A stretch of DNA of 20,718 nucleotides. It comes from Allomyces macrogynus ATCC 38327. Its lineage: Eukaryota; Blastocladiomycota; Blastocladiomycetes; Blastocladiales; Blastocladiaceae. This document shows positions 8,324 to 17,251 of this stretch, piece by piece. Position numbers and translations under genes: made by a program. Below the pieces are notes generated by a model. It was given only the letters and a program-made list of their open reading frames with translations, did no database searches and had not been told where the DNA came from. The number at the start of each line of letters is the position of its first letter. Positions within the stretch are counted from its first letter, which is position 1. The stretch spans positions 1,010,719-1,031,436 of the forward strand of contig GG745348.1 in assembly GCA_000151295.1 (NCBI GenBank). The letters run 5' to 3'.

Positions 8324-10238
8324 ATGATCCAATCAACAAGACGCGCAGCCTGCTGCACGATTCTTCCCAGCATGCTCCGGCCACGCCTCGCCCCACGTCG
8401 TGCCGTAGCCGCCGTCACGGCCGTCACGGCCGTCACGCGCACGTCGAGGCGATTGCCATCCTCCAACTTTGCTGTCGACTCGCGTCCGATCACTACGACG
8501 GCCTTGATCGCTCCCCGTGCCGCGACTGGATGCCAATTCCTGTTCTACACGCTCGTGTCGCGCCCCGCAGCATCGACCACGCCCGGCAAGGCGGCGCGCG
8601 ACGAAATGCGCGAGCTGACGGCGCTCTTCCACGCCCTCTCTGAGGCGCGTACGCCCTCGGTGCGCACGGCAGTCATGTTGGAGCCGCAGTTCCGCCAGTA
8701 CATGCCGCTCCTGCAAATTGTCATGGATTCGTCCAACAAGGTTGGCATTACGCGCTCGGCCCTGGCCAATCTCGACCCCGTGGAACCGAGCACCCACCAA
8801 GGATATCCGTCGGTGGGGAATTTCTTGTTGCTCGTGCAGGAGATCAACAAGGTCGGTGGCAAGGGGTCGATGGGCGAGGTGCAGGCGGCGATTCGCGCGT
8901 TCTTGGGCACAGCTGTGCAAGGCGACGAGGAAGCGCAGGAGGTAATCTTGCGGCTGCTCGATCGCAATTTGCGTGTCGGGTGTGGGCCGGCGTTTTTCAA
9001 GAATTGGGCGTGGACCGATGTGGAGCCAAGAACTCGCGACTCGGTTTGGGCTCACGCAGAACGCGACCGCGAGTGGGACGAGTCCCTCGGTGGCGACGAC
9101 CAGTGCGGCAAAGACGGCAAAGGCAGCTAAAGATGCACTGGTGGCCGCTTCGGCGACGGCAACACGCTCCACCACGACTCCCGCCTCCGCTGCTCCTACT
9201 GCGGCAGCGCCCATCCCAAGCACCCCCGCCACTCACCTTGCGCGCCTCGAGCCGTTCCCCGCCGTCGTTGTCGGGTACCCGTACAAGGACATACTGCAGA
9301 ACCCGACTTCGACGTTCCTCGTCTCGCGCAAACTCGACGGCGTGCGCATGAATGCGCACGTTCTCGGCGGATCCGCAGTCCAGGTCTACTCGCGCACGGA
9401 CAAGACACTCAACGTGCCCGACTTGGTCCTTGCTGACCTCGTGGCCTTCGTGCCCGCCGGCGAAGTGCGCATTCTCGACGGCGAACTGTGCGCCATTGAC
9501 CCCGAGTCCTTCACCGAGAGCTTTGACGCCGTGATCGGCGCCATCCGGTCACTGAAACGCGGTGCCGCCGCAACGCAGGGCGTCAACGTGCGGTTCTGCG
9601 TGTTCGATATGCTGACTGAAGCCGAGTTTCGCGCGGGACGCGATCTGGGCCGATCGCTCACGAAGCGGTTCGACGACCTGTTCACAATGGCCGGGCGCGA
9701 CGCGAGCGAGTGGCACGTGCTGGACTTGCTGGATGTCAGCAACGATGCGCCCAAGTCGCTTGTGCGGCTCGCGCCGCATATTCTCGCCCTGACGCTGGGC
9801 GCGGACGCACCGACGGCACTACCCGCGGCGGCCGCCGCGTCATCGCGCCGCGGGTGGGAAGGGGTCATGGTGCGTCGCGACACGCAGTTCAAGGGTGGGC
9901 GGTCGTCGGATCTGGTCAAGATTAAAAGGTGGCAGGACAAGGAGTATGTGGTGATGGCTGTGGATGTGGATTCGGCGTTCACGCTCGCGCCGGGCACGGC
10001 GCCGGTTGGGTTGCCGTCAGGGCCCATCGCGTACGCGCGCGCGTTGTTGATTCAGAATGGTGGGGTTCAGGTTGCAGTCGGGACGGGGAAGAGTTTGGAG
10101 CAGCGGCTTGCGTGGGGCAAGGACCCGAGTTTGGTCATGGGGAAGACGATCACGGTGCAGTACTTTGAAGAGACCAAGGACGGGAGCTTGCGGTTTCCGT
10201 CGCTCAAGGCCGTATACGATGACGAGCGCGACACGTGA
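8324..10238 (+). CDS. T4-type ATP-dependent DNA ligase, probably mitochondrial
   Basis: Seals nicks in DNA through a lysyl-AMP intermediate. The start may be ATG 8324 or 8372. Both give an Arg/Ala-rich N-terminus without acidic residues, as in a mitochondrial presequence. An N-terminal helical domain (about 8600-9030) contains LLDRNLRVGCGPAFFKNW, which matches the T4 gp30 family. The adenylation domain follows: motif I KLDGVR (Lys codon 9330-9332), motif III RILDGEL (about 9463), motif IV GWEGVMVRR (about 9855) and motif V LVKIKRW (about 9916). A C-terminal OB fold (TVQYFEET...RFPSLKAV) resembles the OB_2 type. The frame changes between about 9020 and 9210. A 118-bp intron 9090-9207 (GTGGCG...GCAG) fits the phase and gives 598 aa from 8324 (582 from 8372), but other boundaries are possible. 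Fungal nuclear ligases I and IV differ in architecture, so a transfer origin is suspected. Confidence 0.85.
8407..8440 (+). repeat. 9-bp tandem repeat in the ligase presequence
   Basis: Nearly four copies of GCCGTCACG within the coding sequence, translating to Ala-Val-Thr repeats in the predicted targeting peptide. Confidence 0.8.
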
Positions 10239-10687
10239 TGAAAGTGTTGGTGTTCCAGCATGTATTAGTAGACGCACAGGGTTGTCCCGGTAGTTATATG
10301 ATAGGATGCCTTTCTTCGTCCTGTGAATCGACGCCTCCACTCCGTCATCGCCGCCATCAACAAATCGAGCCAAAATCGAAGTAGAGAGCCGGAGCGGCCA
10401 ACAGCAGAGTGCATCTCCAGCTGTCCCCACTCTGCTTTCAGCACGAGGTGGGAAGTGGTGGGGAAGCTTTTGTCAACGGTCAGATGCGCGAGGAACCACG
10501 AAGTTCATCAAAATGGGTTCTATACAAACTTGCGAGTAGCATTGAAGAGACGGTGAAGGCGACCGTCGAAGGAACAGGTGCGCAGAGCACGCGCGACCGG
10601 AAAACGAAATGGTGACCCCTAACCAACAAATCAAAATGGTATGGCCAAGTGGATGACAAAGAAACCAAAACGGAAGTGCGGCCCCGC
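10239..10687. other. Convergent intergenic region, ligase / CHY protein
   Basis: Tail-to-tail spacer of about 450 bp holding both transcript 3' ends. I see no extra gene. The short frames have no conserved motifs. Confidence 0.5.
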
Positions 10688-11302
10688 CTAGCTCTGCTCG
10701 GCCTCGATCTCCTTGAGCAGCTCCTCCTCCTCAAGCGCGAGCATCTGCTTCAGGTAGGCCTTGCGGTGCTCTTCCATGGCCTCGATCGGGTCAATAAACT
10801 TTTGCTTCATGCGCGGATCGATCACGGCACTGTGGGGCCAGCAAGTGAACGAGCGAAAGTTAGCACAGCACGGTCAACTCAAGCAATGTGGCCGCGACGC
10901 GCCCGTCAGGGCGGGAATCGAGCATCAACGCACGTCGCGTCCTTGCGCAGGTCGTCTGCCTCGAACCCAACGTCCAATTCGGGCTTGACGGCCTCAATCA
11001 CGTATTGGTTGTCGCAGTACGGGCAAAACTCGTCTTGCTCGTCGTAGTCGCTGTGGTTTCAAGACAAGCCATCAGGATCCCAAACACTCTGCGGCAACAC
11101 GGCGATTCATCATGAGGCCGCAGACGACGTACGCCATGTCCTTGCGGAATACTTTCTTGCACTTTTTGCAGCCAAAGACCATCTCCGTGACGCGCTTGAG
11201 CGGGTGGTCCGAGACCTCGGCGTGGCACTCGGGGCAGTCGAACCAGCGCCGGCAGCATTGCGCGCGAATCGAGACTTGGGCGTTGAGAACGTGCTTGCAC
11301 AT
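10688..11302 (-). CDS. CHY-type zinc-finger protein, 142 aa
   Basis: Three exons on the minus strand: 11302-11133, 11050-10934, 10829-10688. Introns of 82 and 104 bp are both phase 2. The protein begins MCKHVLNAQVSIRAQCC, the usual start of fungal CHY-domain proteins, so ATG 11302 is preferred. Zinc ligands visible are Cys2, His4, Cys16/17, Cys23, Cys26, His27, Cys45, Cys48, Cys66 and Cys69. The first exon carries the WFDCPECH core and the second the closing CPYC knuckle. The C-terminal third (DPRMKQKFIDPIEAMEEHR onward) is a charged helix rich in Glu. CHY zinc-finger proteins bind several zinc ions. Hot13 of yeast is a relative that acts in mitochondrial intermembrane-space protein folding, but this longer, helix-tailed form has no function I can assign. 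The stop is TAG at 10688-10690. Confidence 0.85.
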
Positions 11303-11781
11303 GGTTGGCTGGTCGGGTACTGAGGGTCGGCAACTGTAGTGGCGTCGAGCGGGTCGAATACGGCGATGGCGCAGTTGCTGGTGTCGTTGCGGGTGGTCGC
11401 GGGCTTCGAGCGCTGATACTTCGCTGCAGATTTGCTCAGCTAGCGCTGTTGATACGTTGGCGTGAGGAGGATGACGGTTGCGAAGGTGGAGCAAGGTGGC
11501 CGGGGCGCTTGAAATGCACGACGTTCGCCACTTTTTGCAGGCAAAAGTGGAACTCTGGCGGAACGGTGGTTGTGACAGGCGTCCACGTCGATCGAGTTCT
11601 TCAGCTCTCCGCTCCGTTCTATCTTTCGCTGTGCTCTTTGCCAGTCCTTGACAGCATCAAAAAGTCCCAAACCACCTCTGCAACTCCGACTGTCGCCCCG
11701 CAGCAGCGTCATTCGCGCCGATTCCGTGATTATCCTCAAGACGCACCCGCTCTCGACGCTGAATCAAGCCAAGAAGCGACC
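11303..11781. promoter_or_regulatory. Divergent intergenic region, CHY protein / small unknown gene
   Basis: About 480 bp between two outward-facing start codons. It should contain both promoters and 5' leaders. A plus-strand frame is open across much of it but lacks protein-like composition. No specific site was recognised. Confidence 0.4.
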
Positions 11782-12195
11782 ATGACTGGCTCAACCCGCT
11801 CACCCAGCGGACGCGACGAGCTTCGACCCAAGCGCACGCTGCTCGACCCGAAGTTCGAGGGTTATAAGCTTGCGTTCCTGCATCAGGACCCGCGTGCGCG
11901 CGTCGATCACGTCGCGGATCTGCCAGGCACGCCGCTCTCGCTCAACGAGCTCGACCGGCAATGGAGCCCCAGCGATGTCAAGGCGCACATGTCCTTTTCG
12001 TACGCCATGGCCGCTGCGCGCATGGCGGCCAACAATTTGCTCGAGGTGGACATGAGCGGTGGCGAGCGCCGGTTGGTCTACTTGGACGCTGTGAGATGGG
12101 GTTTCAACGCGTCTTTTTGGTCGCCATATGATCCGAATAGACGATTACACTTCTTATTCAAACATATTCAACCGCTGTTCCGCGCCGAAAAATAA
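11782..12195 (+). CDS. Small protein of unknown function, 137 aa
   Basis: Not recognised. ATG 11782 sits in the good context GCGACCATGA, and codon use is typical of the neighbours for the first 105 or so codons (to about 12095). That part is hydrophilic, with LDPKFEGYKLAFLHQDPRAR near the N-terminus and a helix-like SFSYAMAAARMAANNLLEVDM near residues 73-93. The last 30 or so codons are AT-rich and use codons avoided elsewhere. The TAA stop is part of an AATAAA, and the frame overlaps the 3' end of the convergent SDF2 coding sequence by 28 bp. The true C-terminus may therefore be shorter or spliced, with the tail being 3' untranslated sequence. Confidence 0.5.
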   Translation: MTGSTRSPSGRDELRPKRTLLDPKFEGYKLAFLHQDPRARVDHVADLPGTPLSLNELDRQWSPSDVKAHMSFSYAMAAARMAANNLLEVDMSGGERRLVYLDAVRWGFNASFWSPYDPNRRLHFLFKHIQPLFRAEK

Positions 12196-12969
12196 ATCCC
12201 TTCCTGTGCCATCCACTCCGACTCGCTCGACGCCGACCGCGCGCCGTGCACCTCGAGCTGCCCAGCAATCGGCCGCTGGAACATGTACTGCTCGCCCGTG
12301 GCCAAATGACGTCCGGTCCCTTCGTGCACCAGACCAATCGGCGACTCGCGCAGCCACACCTTGCCCGACTTGCACTTGAGCGTCCAGTTATCGCCCGTAT
12401 CCTCTCCAGAATACGCGCTGATTTCCTGGTTGCCCGAGAGCGGCGACGCGTGCTGGTGCGAGTGCAGATGCGTGCGCGTCGCAGCATGCATCAGGCGGAC
12501 TGTCGAGCCGCACGGGATCGGCTCACTAGCAAAAACGGACGCGAGCGTGAGGTAAGGTTTCTTGATCTGGTCCATGGTGAGAGGGAATGCCGTACCCTCG
12601 CGTGCACGACTCGCCCCACCCTTTTTTGACGACCCACAGAGAGTTTGGGTCGTCGCGGTTCGGCAAGCCCGTCACGGACTGCTGGCCCGACCCGGACCCG
12701 TACCGCACATTGTGGCTGTGCAGCTTGAACCCGGACGGCACGTGCGTGAGCTTGATGATGGCACCGCAAGTGACCTTGGAGAATTCTGGTGGTCGCAAAC
12801 GTGCGGATCAGGCACGATGATGCATGGGTGCTGGGCTGGTTGGCGCGGGTCTCAACGAACCGACGTCGACGGAGAACGGCTTGGCGGGCTGGCCGGCCTC
12901 GGCGCTGGTGGTCGCAACGCAGAGCACGAGCGCGACGGCGGCGAGAATTGCAGCAAGTCGTTGGATCAT
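12168..12969 (-). CDS. SDF2: SDF2-like secreted/ER MIR-domain protein, 218 aa
   Basis: Three exons on the minus strand: 12969-12861, 12785-12596, 12525-12168. Introns are 75 and 70 bp in phases 1 and 2. Exon 1 encodes a clear signal peptide (MIQRLAAILAAVALVLCVATTSAEA). Exons 2 and 3 carry three MIR motifs: VTCGAIIKLTH...LHSH, SGSGQQSVTG with SLWVV, and PCGSTVRLMH...LHSH followed by SPLSGNQE. The end reads EWMAQEGIYFSARNSG. Order, spacing and length match SDF2/SDF2L1, an ER-lumen protein that in animals and plants works with ERdj3-type chaperones in protein quality control and resembles the MIR region of O-mannosyltransferases. No HDEL-type retention signal is present at the C-terminus, so retention would need a partner. 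It shares a 290-bp divergent promoter with the SDR gene. Confidence 0.92.
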
Positions 12970-13259
12970 GGGTGTTGGCGGTGTTGGGCGTGGGTGAATG
13001 TGCAGATAGCAGCAACTTTGGCAACAGTTTGCAGGTGGCAGTAAAAGACTCGCGTGCGGGTGGCTGAAGTCGATCGCGGTCCTTTGGTTTGTGACAGATC
13101 CGACAGGCGGGAAAATCACTGGCCGGGCCAACCACCAACGCTTTGCCGGAAAATCATCGCCGCTGCTCATACTTCTCTTTCGCCAGCGACCCAACCGCCC
13201 CCGGTCGACCACGCTCCACCCGTACCTGACGCTCCCCACCCGCTCCCGCCTGCGCCAAT
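12970..13259. promoter_or_regulatory. Divergent intergenic region, SDF2 / SDR
   Basis: A 290-bp head-to-head spacer. The dehydrogenase start codon is embedded in GCCAATATGA, so a CCAAT-like string abuts the ATG, probably by chance. The right half (about 13180-13258) is pyrimidine-rich on the plus strand, as expected for a 5' leader. Confidence 0.45.
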
Positions 13260-14190
13260 ATGACCCAACCCACTCCGTCGTTCCTCGGCCTCGAGAAAGT
13301 GCACGTGCTTGTGACCGGCGCGTCTGGCGGCCTCGGCGTCGCGCTCGTCCGGCAACTCGTGGAAGTCGCGGGTGCCCGCGTGACCGCGCATCATAACCGC
13401 GCGCTCGCGCCCGACTCGGCGCTGGCCCAACTCGTGCGCGAACTCGGGTCGGACCGCGTGCGCACGGTCCAGGCCGATGTGACGAGCGAGCCCGATGTGA
13501 CCAAAGCCGTGCAGGGCGCGAATGGGGGCGATTGGGGTGTCGCGACGGTGTTGATGCTGTCGCACGGTGTTTGGCCCGAGGAGGATGTGGGCGTCGTGGA
13601 TATGGAGTATGCCCGGTGGAAGAAAACATTGGCGATCAACCTCGATGTACGTGGCTTTGGGGTGGATGGAGAGGAGACCGGGACTGACCATCATGTCGAC
13701 CGTGTAGGGCACGTTTCTGTTCATCAAGCACTGGGGACGTGGCGTGCGCAGCGCCGTGCAAAACGGCACCCTGTCCCCCGACTTCCCGCACGTCTCGGTC
13801 GTGTTTGTCGGTTCCACGGCCGCGCGGTTCGGCGAAGCCTGGCACGCCGACTATTCCGCGTCGAAAGCCGCGGTCCAGGGCGGCGGGCTCGTCCTGTCGC
13901 TGAAAAACGAGCTCGTCAAATCGGTGCACAAGCGCGCGCGGATCAACGCCGTCTCGCCGGGGTGGATTCGCACGCCCATGGCCGCGCGCGCCATGGAGGA
14001 TCCAAAATTGTTGGGTCAGGCGCTGGCGACGACGCCGCTGATGCGTGTGGCCGAGCCCGAGGATGTGGCGGCCGCGATGGTGTACCTCGCGTCGGGCACC
14101 GCGGCGGTGCATGTGACGGGGTCGGTGCTGGATTTGGCGGGCGGGATGGAAGGGCGGTTGCTCAACCCGCCGGCGGTGGCCAAGTTATAA
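13260..14190 (+). CDS. Short-chain dehydrogenase/reductase (SDR), 289 aa
   Basis: Two exons: 13260-13646 and 13708-14190. The 61-bp phase 0 intron has donor GTACGT and acceptor GTAG. It is a Rossmann-fold NAD(P)(H)-dependent oxidoreductase. The cofactor motif TGASGGLG lies near residues 19-26. The conserved Asp after strand 4 is present in QADVT. Joining the exons restores the family motif NLDGTF. The catalytic set is Ser165 (FVGST), Tyr178 and Lys182 (YSASK) with the expected spacing, followed by INAVSPGWIRTPM. The usual NNAG motif reads LSHGVW, an unusual substitution. The C-terminal VTGSVLDLAGGM fits classical SDRs. The substrate cannot be read from sequence. It ends 44 bp from the convergent DAD1 gene. 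Confidence 0.9.
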
Positions 14191-14234
14191 TTAGAAACGG
14201 GGAATACAGGTGGGTGGGTATGAACGCGGCCGTA

Positions 14235-14740
14235 TTAGCCCAGAAAATGGATGACAATGAAATGCAGCAGAACGTTGCAGATCACAAACTCGCCGAATGC
14301 TCTGTGGACAGCGAAAGAGAGAGAGAGAGAGGTCAGGCCGCGATAAGTCGAAGAACGGGAGCCAGACGCCGACAACGCAACTGTTGCGGGTTCCAAATGA
14401 TCTTGCCCTTGTTCTCTGGGTTGCTCCGCATGCGCAGCGACACTATCCACACGCTTATTGTCAGCTTGCCGTGGCCATTTCGAGCCGACAGGCATCGCAA
14501 CACGGTACCGGCAAAGACAAACGACGCGACCGCGGACCCAAACCCGGCAAGAAACGCATTGAACGGGTAGGATCCGGCCAGCAGCACGTAGGCAAACTGC
14601 GCAATGCCCGAGTACAGCAGGAACACGAGGTAGATATCAATCAGCTTGAGGTGTGCCGGCGTCGTCACGACATAGTGCGACCACAGCGATGACACGGCGG
14701 ACGGGCTCACGGAAGACGATTTTTTTGCTGATGGTGCCAT
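14235..14740 (-). CDS. OST2: Oligosaccharyltransferase subunit Ost2/DAD1, 119 aa
   Basis: Three exons on the minus strand: 14740-14509, 14442-14382, 14301-14235. Introns are 66 and 80 bp, phases 1 and 2. The small ER membrane subunit of the oligosaccharyltransferase transfers the N-glycan to nascent proteins. Residues from LKLIDIYLVFLLYSGIAQF give the first membrane helix, then LLAGSYPFNAFLAGFGS, the DAD1 hallmark, and the second helix SAVASFVFAVSLRM, which is restored only when intron 1 is removed. SNPENKG corresponds to the family's NPQNK. The last exon gives AFGEFVICNVLLHFIVIHFLG with the conserved C-terminal Leu-Gly. The N-terminal 30 residues are Ser/Lys-rich and not conserved. The second intron has a GA-rich run on the plus strand that is a polypyrimidine tract for this gene. 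Confidence 0.93.
14315..14331. repeat. (GA)n run serving as a polypyrimidine tract
   Basis: AGAGAGAGAGAG run inside DAD1 intron 2. Read on the minus strand it is a CT tract ending just before the CACAG acceptor at 14302-14306. Confidence 0.85.
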
Positions 14741-15150
14741 GGTTTCGAGGTTTGGTCGTGGAATGAACGGGTGGTCGTCGGAACTGTCGACGAGGGTGGT
14801 GGTTGCGGTGCGGTAACGTGGCACGCAGGTCGTTTGGGCTGTTGGAACCGGGTGGTTGCTTGGATAATTGTCGTCACGGACCGTTTGCTGCAAGCGCCAG
14901 CTGATCGTGCGCGTCGTGGTCGAGATCAGTCGAGTCCAGGTTGCCTTCACGACAAAGACCGTGGCGCGTGCAGGGCGATCGCGGCTCAGCGGCGCCTGGT
15001 TGTCGACAGATGTGGCGGGCGTCCTGATCACTCCCTGCCCGCTGTCGTCGCGACCTCGCGATCGACCATTTCGACAACCGGATTTGGCACCTCCAACTTT
15101 CCGCTCGGCCGTCCGACTTGCTGCAATCCGACCAGACCCCATCCTGCACC
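14741..15150. promoter_or_regulatory. Divergent intergenic region, DAD1 / Sm D2
   Basis: A 410-bp head-to-head spacer between two housekeeping genes. Each strand has a long open frame through it (for example minus-strand codons upstream of the DAD1 start), but these lack an intervening start or family resemblance. No TATA box is seen. Confidence 0.45.
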
Positions 15151-15666
15151 ATGTCGTGAGTGTCTCAAGCCCATCACGACCCATTTCGACCCATGTCCAA
15201 TCTCCAAACGACGAAAATAGCGGCCAAGCTGACCCCGGCCGACCACCACCGCGTCCCTGCGTCCTAGGAACCCCAAGGCCGCGGCTGCACCCGAGGACCT
15301 GCGCGCGCAAGAGGAGCTCGAGTTCAAGACGGGCCCGCTGTCGGTGTTGCGCACGGCCGTCAAGAACAACAACCAGATTCTCATCAACTGCCGCAACAAC
15401 CGCAAGCTGTTGGCGCGCGTCAAGGCGTTTGACCGGCACTGCAACATGGTCTTGGAGAACGTCAAGGAAGTGTGGACCGAGATTCCGAAAGGCAGCGGTC
15501 CGATTGGCAAGCGCAAGCCCGTGACCAAGGACCGGTTCATTTCCAAGATGTTTTTGCGTGGGGATTCGGTCATTCTGGGTACGTTTTCTTGCATGTTAGC
15601 GTGCGTTGGTCGGGCGGTGGAGACTAACTCGTCGTGGTGGTCATAGTCGTGCGCAATACGGTATAG
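15151..15666 (+). CDS. SMD2: Small nuclear ribonucleoprotein Sm D2, 111 aa
   Basis: Three exons: 15151-15155, 15268-15578, 15647-15666. The first coding exon is only five bases (ATG plus TC). It joins through a GTGAGT...CCTAG intron of 112 bp to give [13 protein letters not shown]. The second intron (68 bp, GTACGT...ATAG) has a CTAAC branch-point-like site at about 15624. The protein is a core component of the heptameric Sm ring on spliceosomal snRNAs. The D2 signature is almost complete: [45 protein letters not shown] (Sm1), then [16 protein letters not shown] (Sm2), closing with VVRNTV. An alternative ATG at 15193 opens a frame that stops before the conserved region, which supports the spliced model. 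Confidence 0.95.
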
Positions 15667-15850
15667 GTGCCGTCGTCGTCGAGTGCTGCTGGGGTGATGT
15701 GCGTACGTCGTGGGTTCTCGAAATTTTTTGTGTAAATACACCATCAAGGCTTGCAAACTCCTCTCGCTGTTTTCTTGCCGTCAGCGTCGAATCGAAACAA
15801 GAGTGATTTCCATTGCCCGACTGCACCGAAGTACTGTAGATCGCGCCGCG

Positions 15851-16851
15851 TCAGTCCATCAGTGCCAAGTAGTCCTCTGCGGTTCCAGCATTCGTTAGTC
15901 CCGGTCCGCACTCAACCTCCCGCTCGGATGCGCGGCCAACGCACCATAAAAGAATTTGCCGTCCTTGACGCCAATACTCGACACCATCTCCTCAAGCTCC
16001 TCGGAAGTCATGGGCTCCCCCATGGTCGAGAGCATTCGCTTGATCGTCTCCACGTCGAGGTAACCGCGCTGGTCCTTGTCGAGCGTCTACCGTGTGCCGT
16101 CCTCCACCTAGTCAGGACCGCCCAAATCATCTCGGTCCATAGCACAAGGCTCGTACCAGAAATGCGCGGTACAAGACGTCGTCCGAGTCGCGCGGGTCGG
16201 CTTGCGCGGCGATCAGCGGCCATGCGACGCGCAAGAACTGGTCGAGCGTCATGACGGTCGGCTGCACCGGGTCCAGGATCTGCATGACAATGTCCTTGAG
16301 CTTGGCCTCGGTCGGGTAGACGCCCATGGCGCGCAGCAGCGTGCCAGCTTCGCGAACTACACCGCGGCAGCTGGCGTGAGCTTTGATTCACGGCGCCAGC
16401 CGGTGGAAAAGATCAGCGTACTGTCGCACGTGCCACTCCGCGACTTGTCAAAGACGGAGAAGAGGTTCTTGATCTTAGCAAACAGCCGCCGTTGGGCGTC
16501 GGTCATGGGCGCGGCGGCGAGTGCGGCAGTTGCGGAAACCGCCGCAGCAGCACCGGCGGGAGCTGAGGATTCTGGCCCCGGTGTTGGGATCGACGTTGCT
16601 GGTGCGGCTCCTCCTGCAGGACTGGCGGCAGATAATGCATCGACGGGTGCGGGGCTGGCGGTTGCGTCTGCTGGAGTGGTTCCTTGGTCTGGCGCCACGG
16701 GGGCAGGTGCGTCGTTCAGGTCGGTCGCTGCCGATTCTTGCATCTCTGCTGGACTTGCTGTGGCCTGCGGTTGCTGGTCGTGCGTGCCGGTGGTCGCGGC
16801 CGCATCGGGCGGGGACGAGGCCAAGTCGTTGGTTGCATTTGGGTCGGACAT
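15851..16851 (-). CDS. DRC8: EF-hand protein, dynein regulatory complex subunit 8-like
   Basis: Four exons on the minus strand: 16851-16422, 16356-16157, 16086-15945, 15876-15851. All introns are 65-70 bp and phase-consistent, giving 265 aa. DRC8/EFCAB2 is part of the nexin-dynein regulatory complex of motile cilia and flagella. The conserved part starts near residue 118 (AQRRLFAKIKNLFSVFD). The first EF-hand loop DKSRSGTCDIRE has a full set of Ca ligands. The helix AGTLLRAMGVYPTEAKL follows. A second conserved block is DVLYRAFLTLDKDQRGYL, whose loop ends in Thr rather than Glu. MGEPMTSEELEEMV then leads to a last exon ending DYLALMD. The last intron has a CTAAC branch-like site. The first 110 residues are an Ala/Pro/Thr-rich disordered extension absent from animal homologues. 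An internal start at the Met of MTDAQRR would remove it. Confidence 0.85.
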
Positions 16852-17251
16852 GCTGCGTGCAAAACTTGCGGTGGGATCTCGGCAGGCTTGCGTGCAGGTG
16901 CTCTGGGCTTGAAGGCCTTTGAATCGTCTTGGATGCTGCCGGGATTGCTTGACGCACCTTGAGCCGTTGTGTGGGCTTCGGATCAGCGCAAGTTAGCTCG
17001 CTTCCGCGTCTCTCACCGTCTCGGCAGCACCACACGTGGCTCCACCGTTCTCTCGTCACGCTCGCTTTGATCCAACGTAGCGCCAACGGCGGTGGCCGGC
17101 GTTGACGACGAACCACTCCCATCCACGCCGCGCTACTTGCCGCAAAACGTTGCGAGCATCGTATTCTCCTCAGCAACCCCATCGTGGGTCCGGATCCGGC
17201 GGCCGAGCAGCCGACACCACCATTTCACTCCGTCGCCCCTCCCGCCCCAAA
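16852..17251. promoter_or_regulatory. Divergent intergenic region, DRC8 / Ulp1-like
   Basis: A 400-bp head-to-head spacer. An open plus-strand frame enters the Ulp1-like gene from about 17102, but the good ATG context at 17252 is preferred as the start. No recognisable promoter element. Confidence 0.4.

Noticed and set aside
8333..9232. Minus-strand open frame of 299 codons
   Set aside because: It is antisense to the ligase N-terminal domain, and its composition is the mirror of the real coding strand.
15193..15270. ATG 15193 as the Sm D2 start
   Set aside because: Its frame hits TAG at 15265-15267 before the Sm fold. The GTGAGT...CCTAG intron after ATG 15151 gives a correct N-terminus.
14333..15439. 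A 368-codon minus-strand frame as one protein
   Set aside because: Only its last part is DAD1 exon 1, and it reads through two DAD1 introns and the divergent promoter. The spliced 119-aa model fits the family exactly.
15895..15944. DRC8 ending by read-through at TAA 15895-15897
   Set aside because: Splicing at 15944/15877 uses a CTAAC-containing intron and restores the family C-terminus DYLALMD. The TAA is itself part of that branch-like site.
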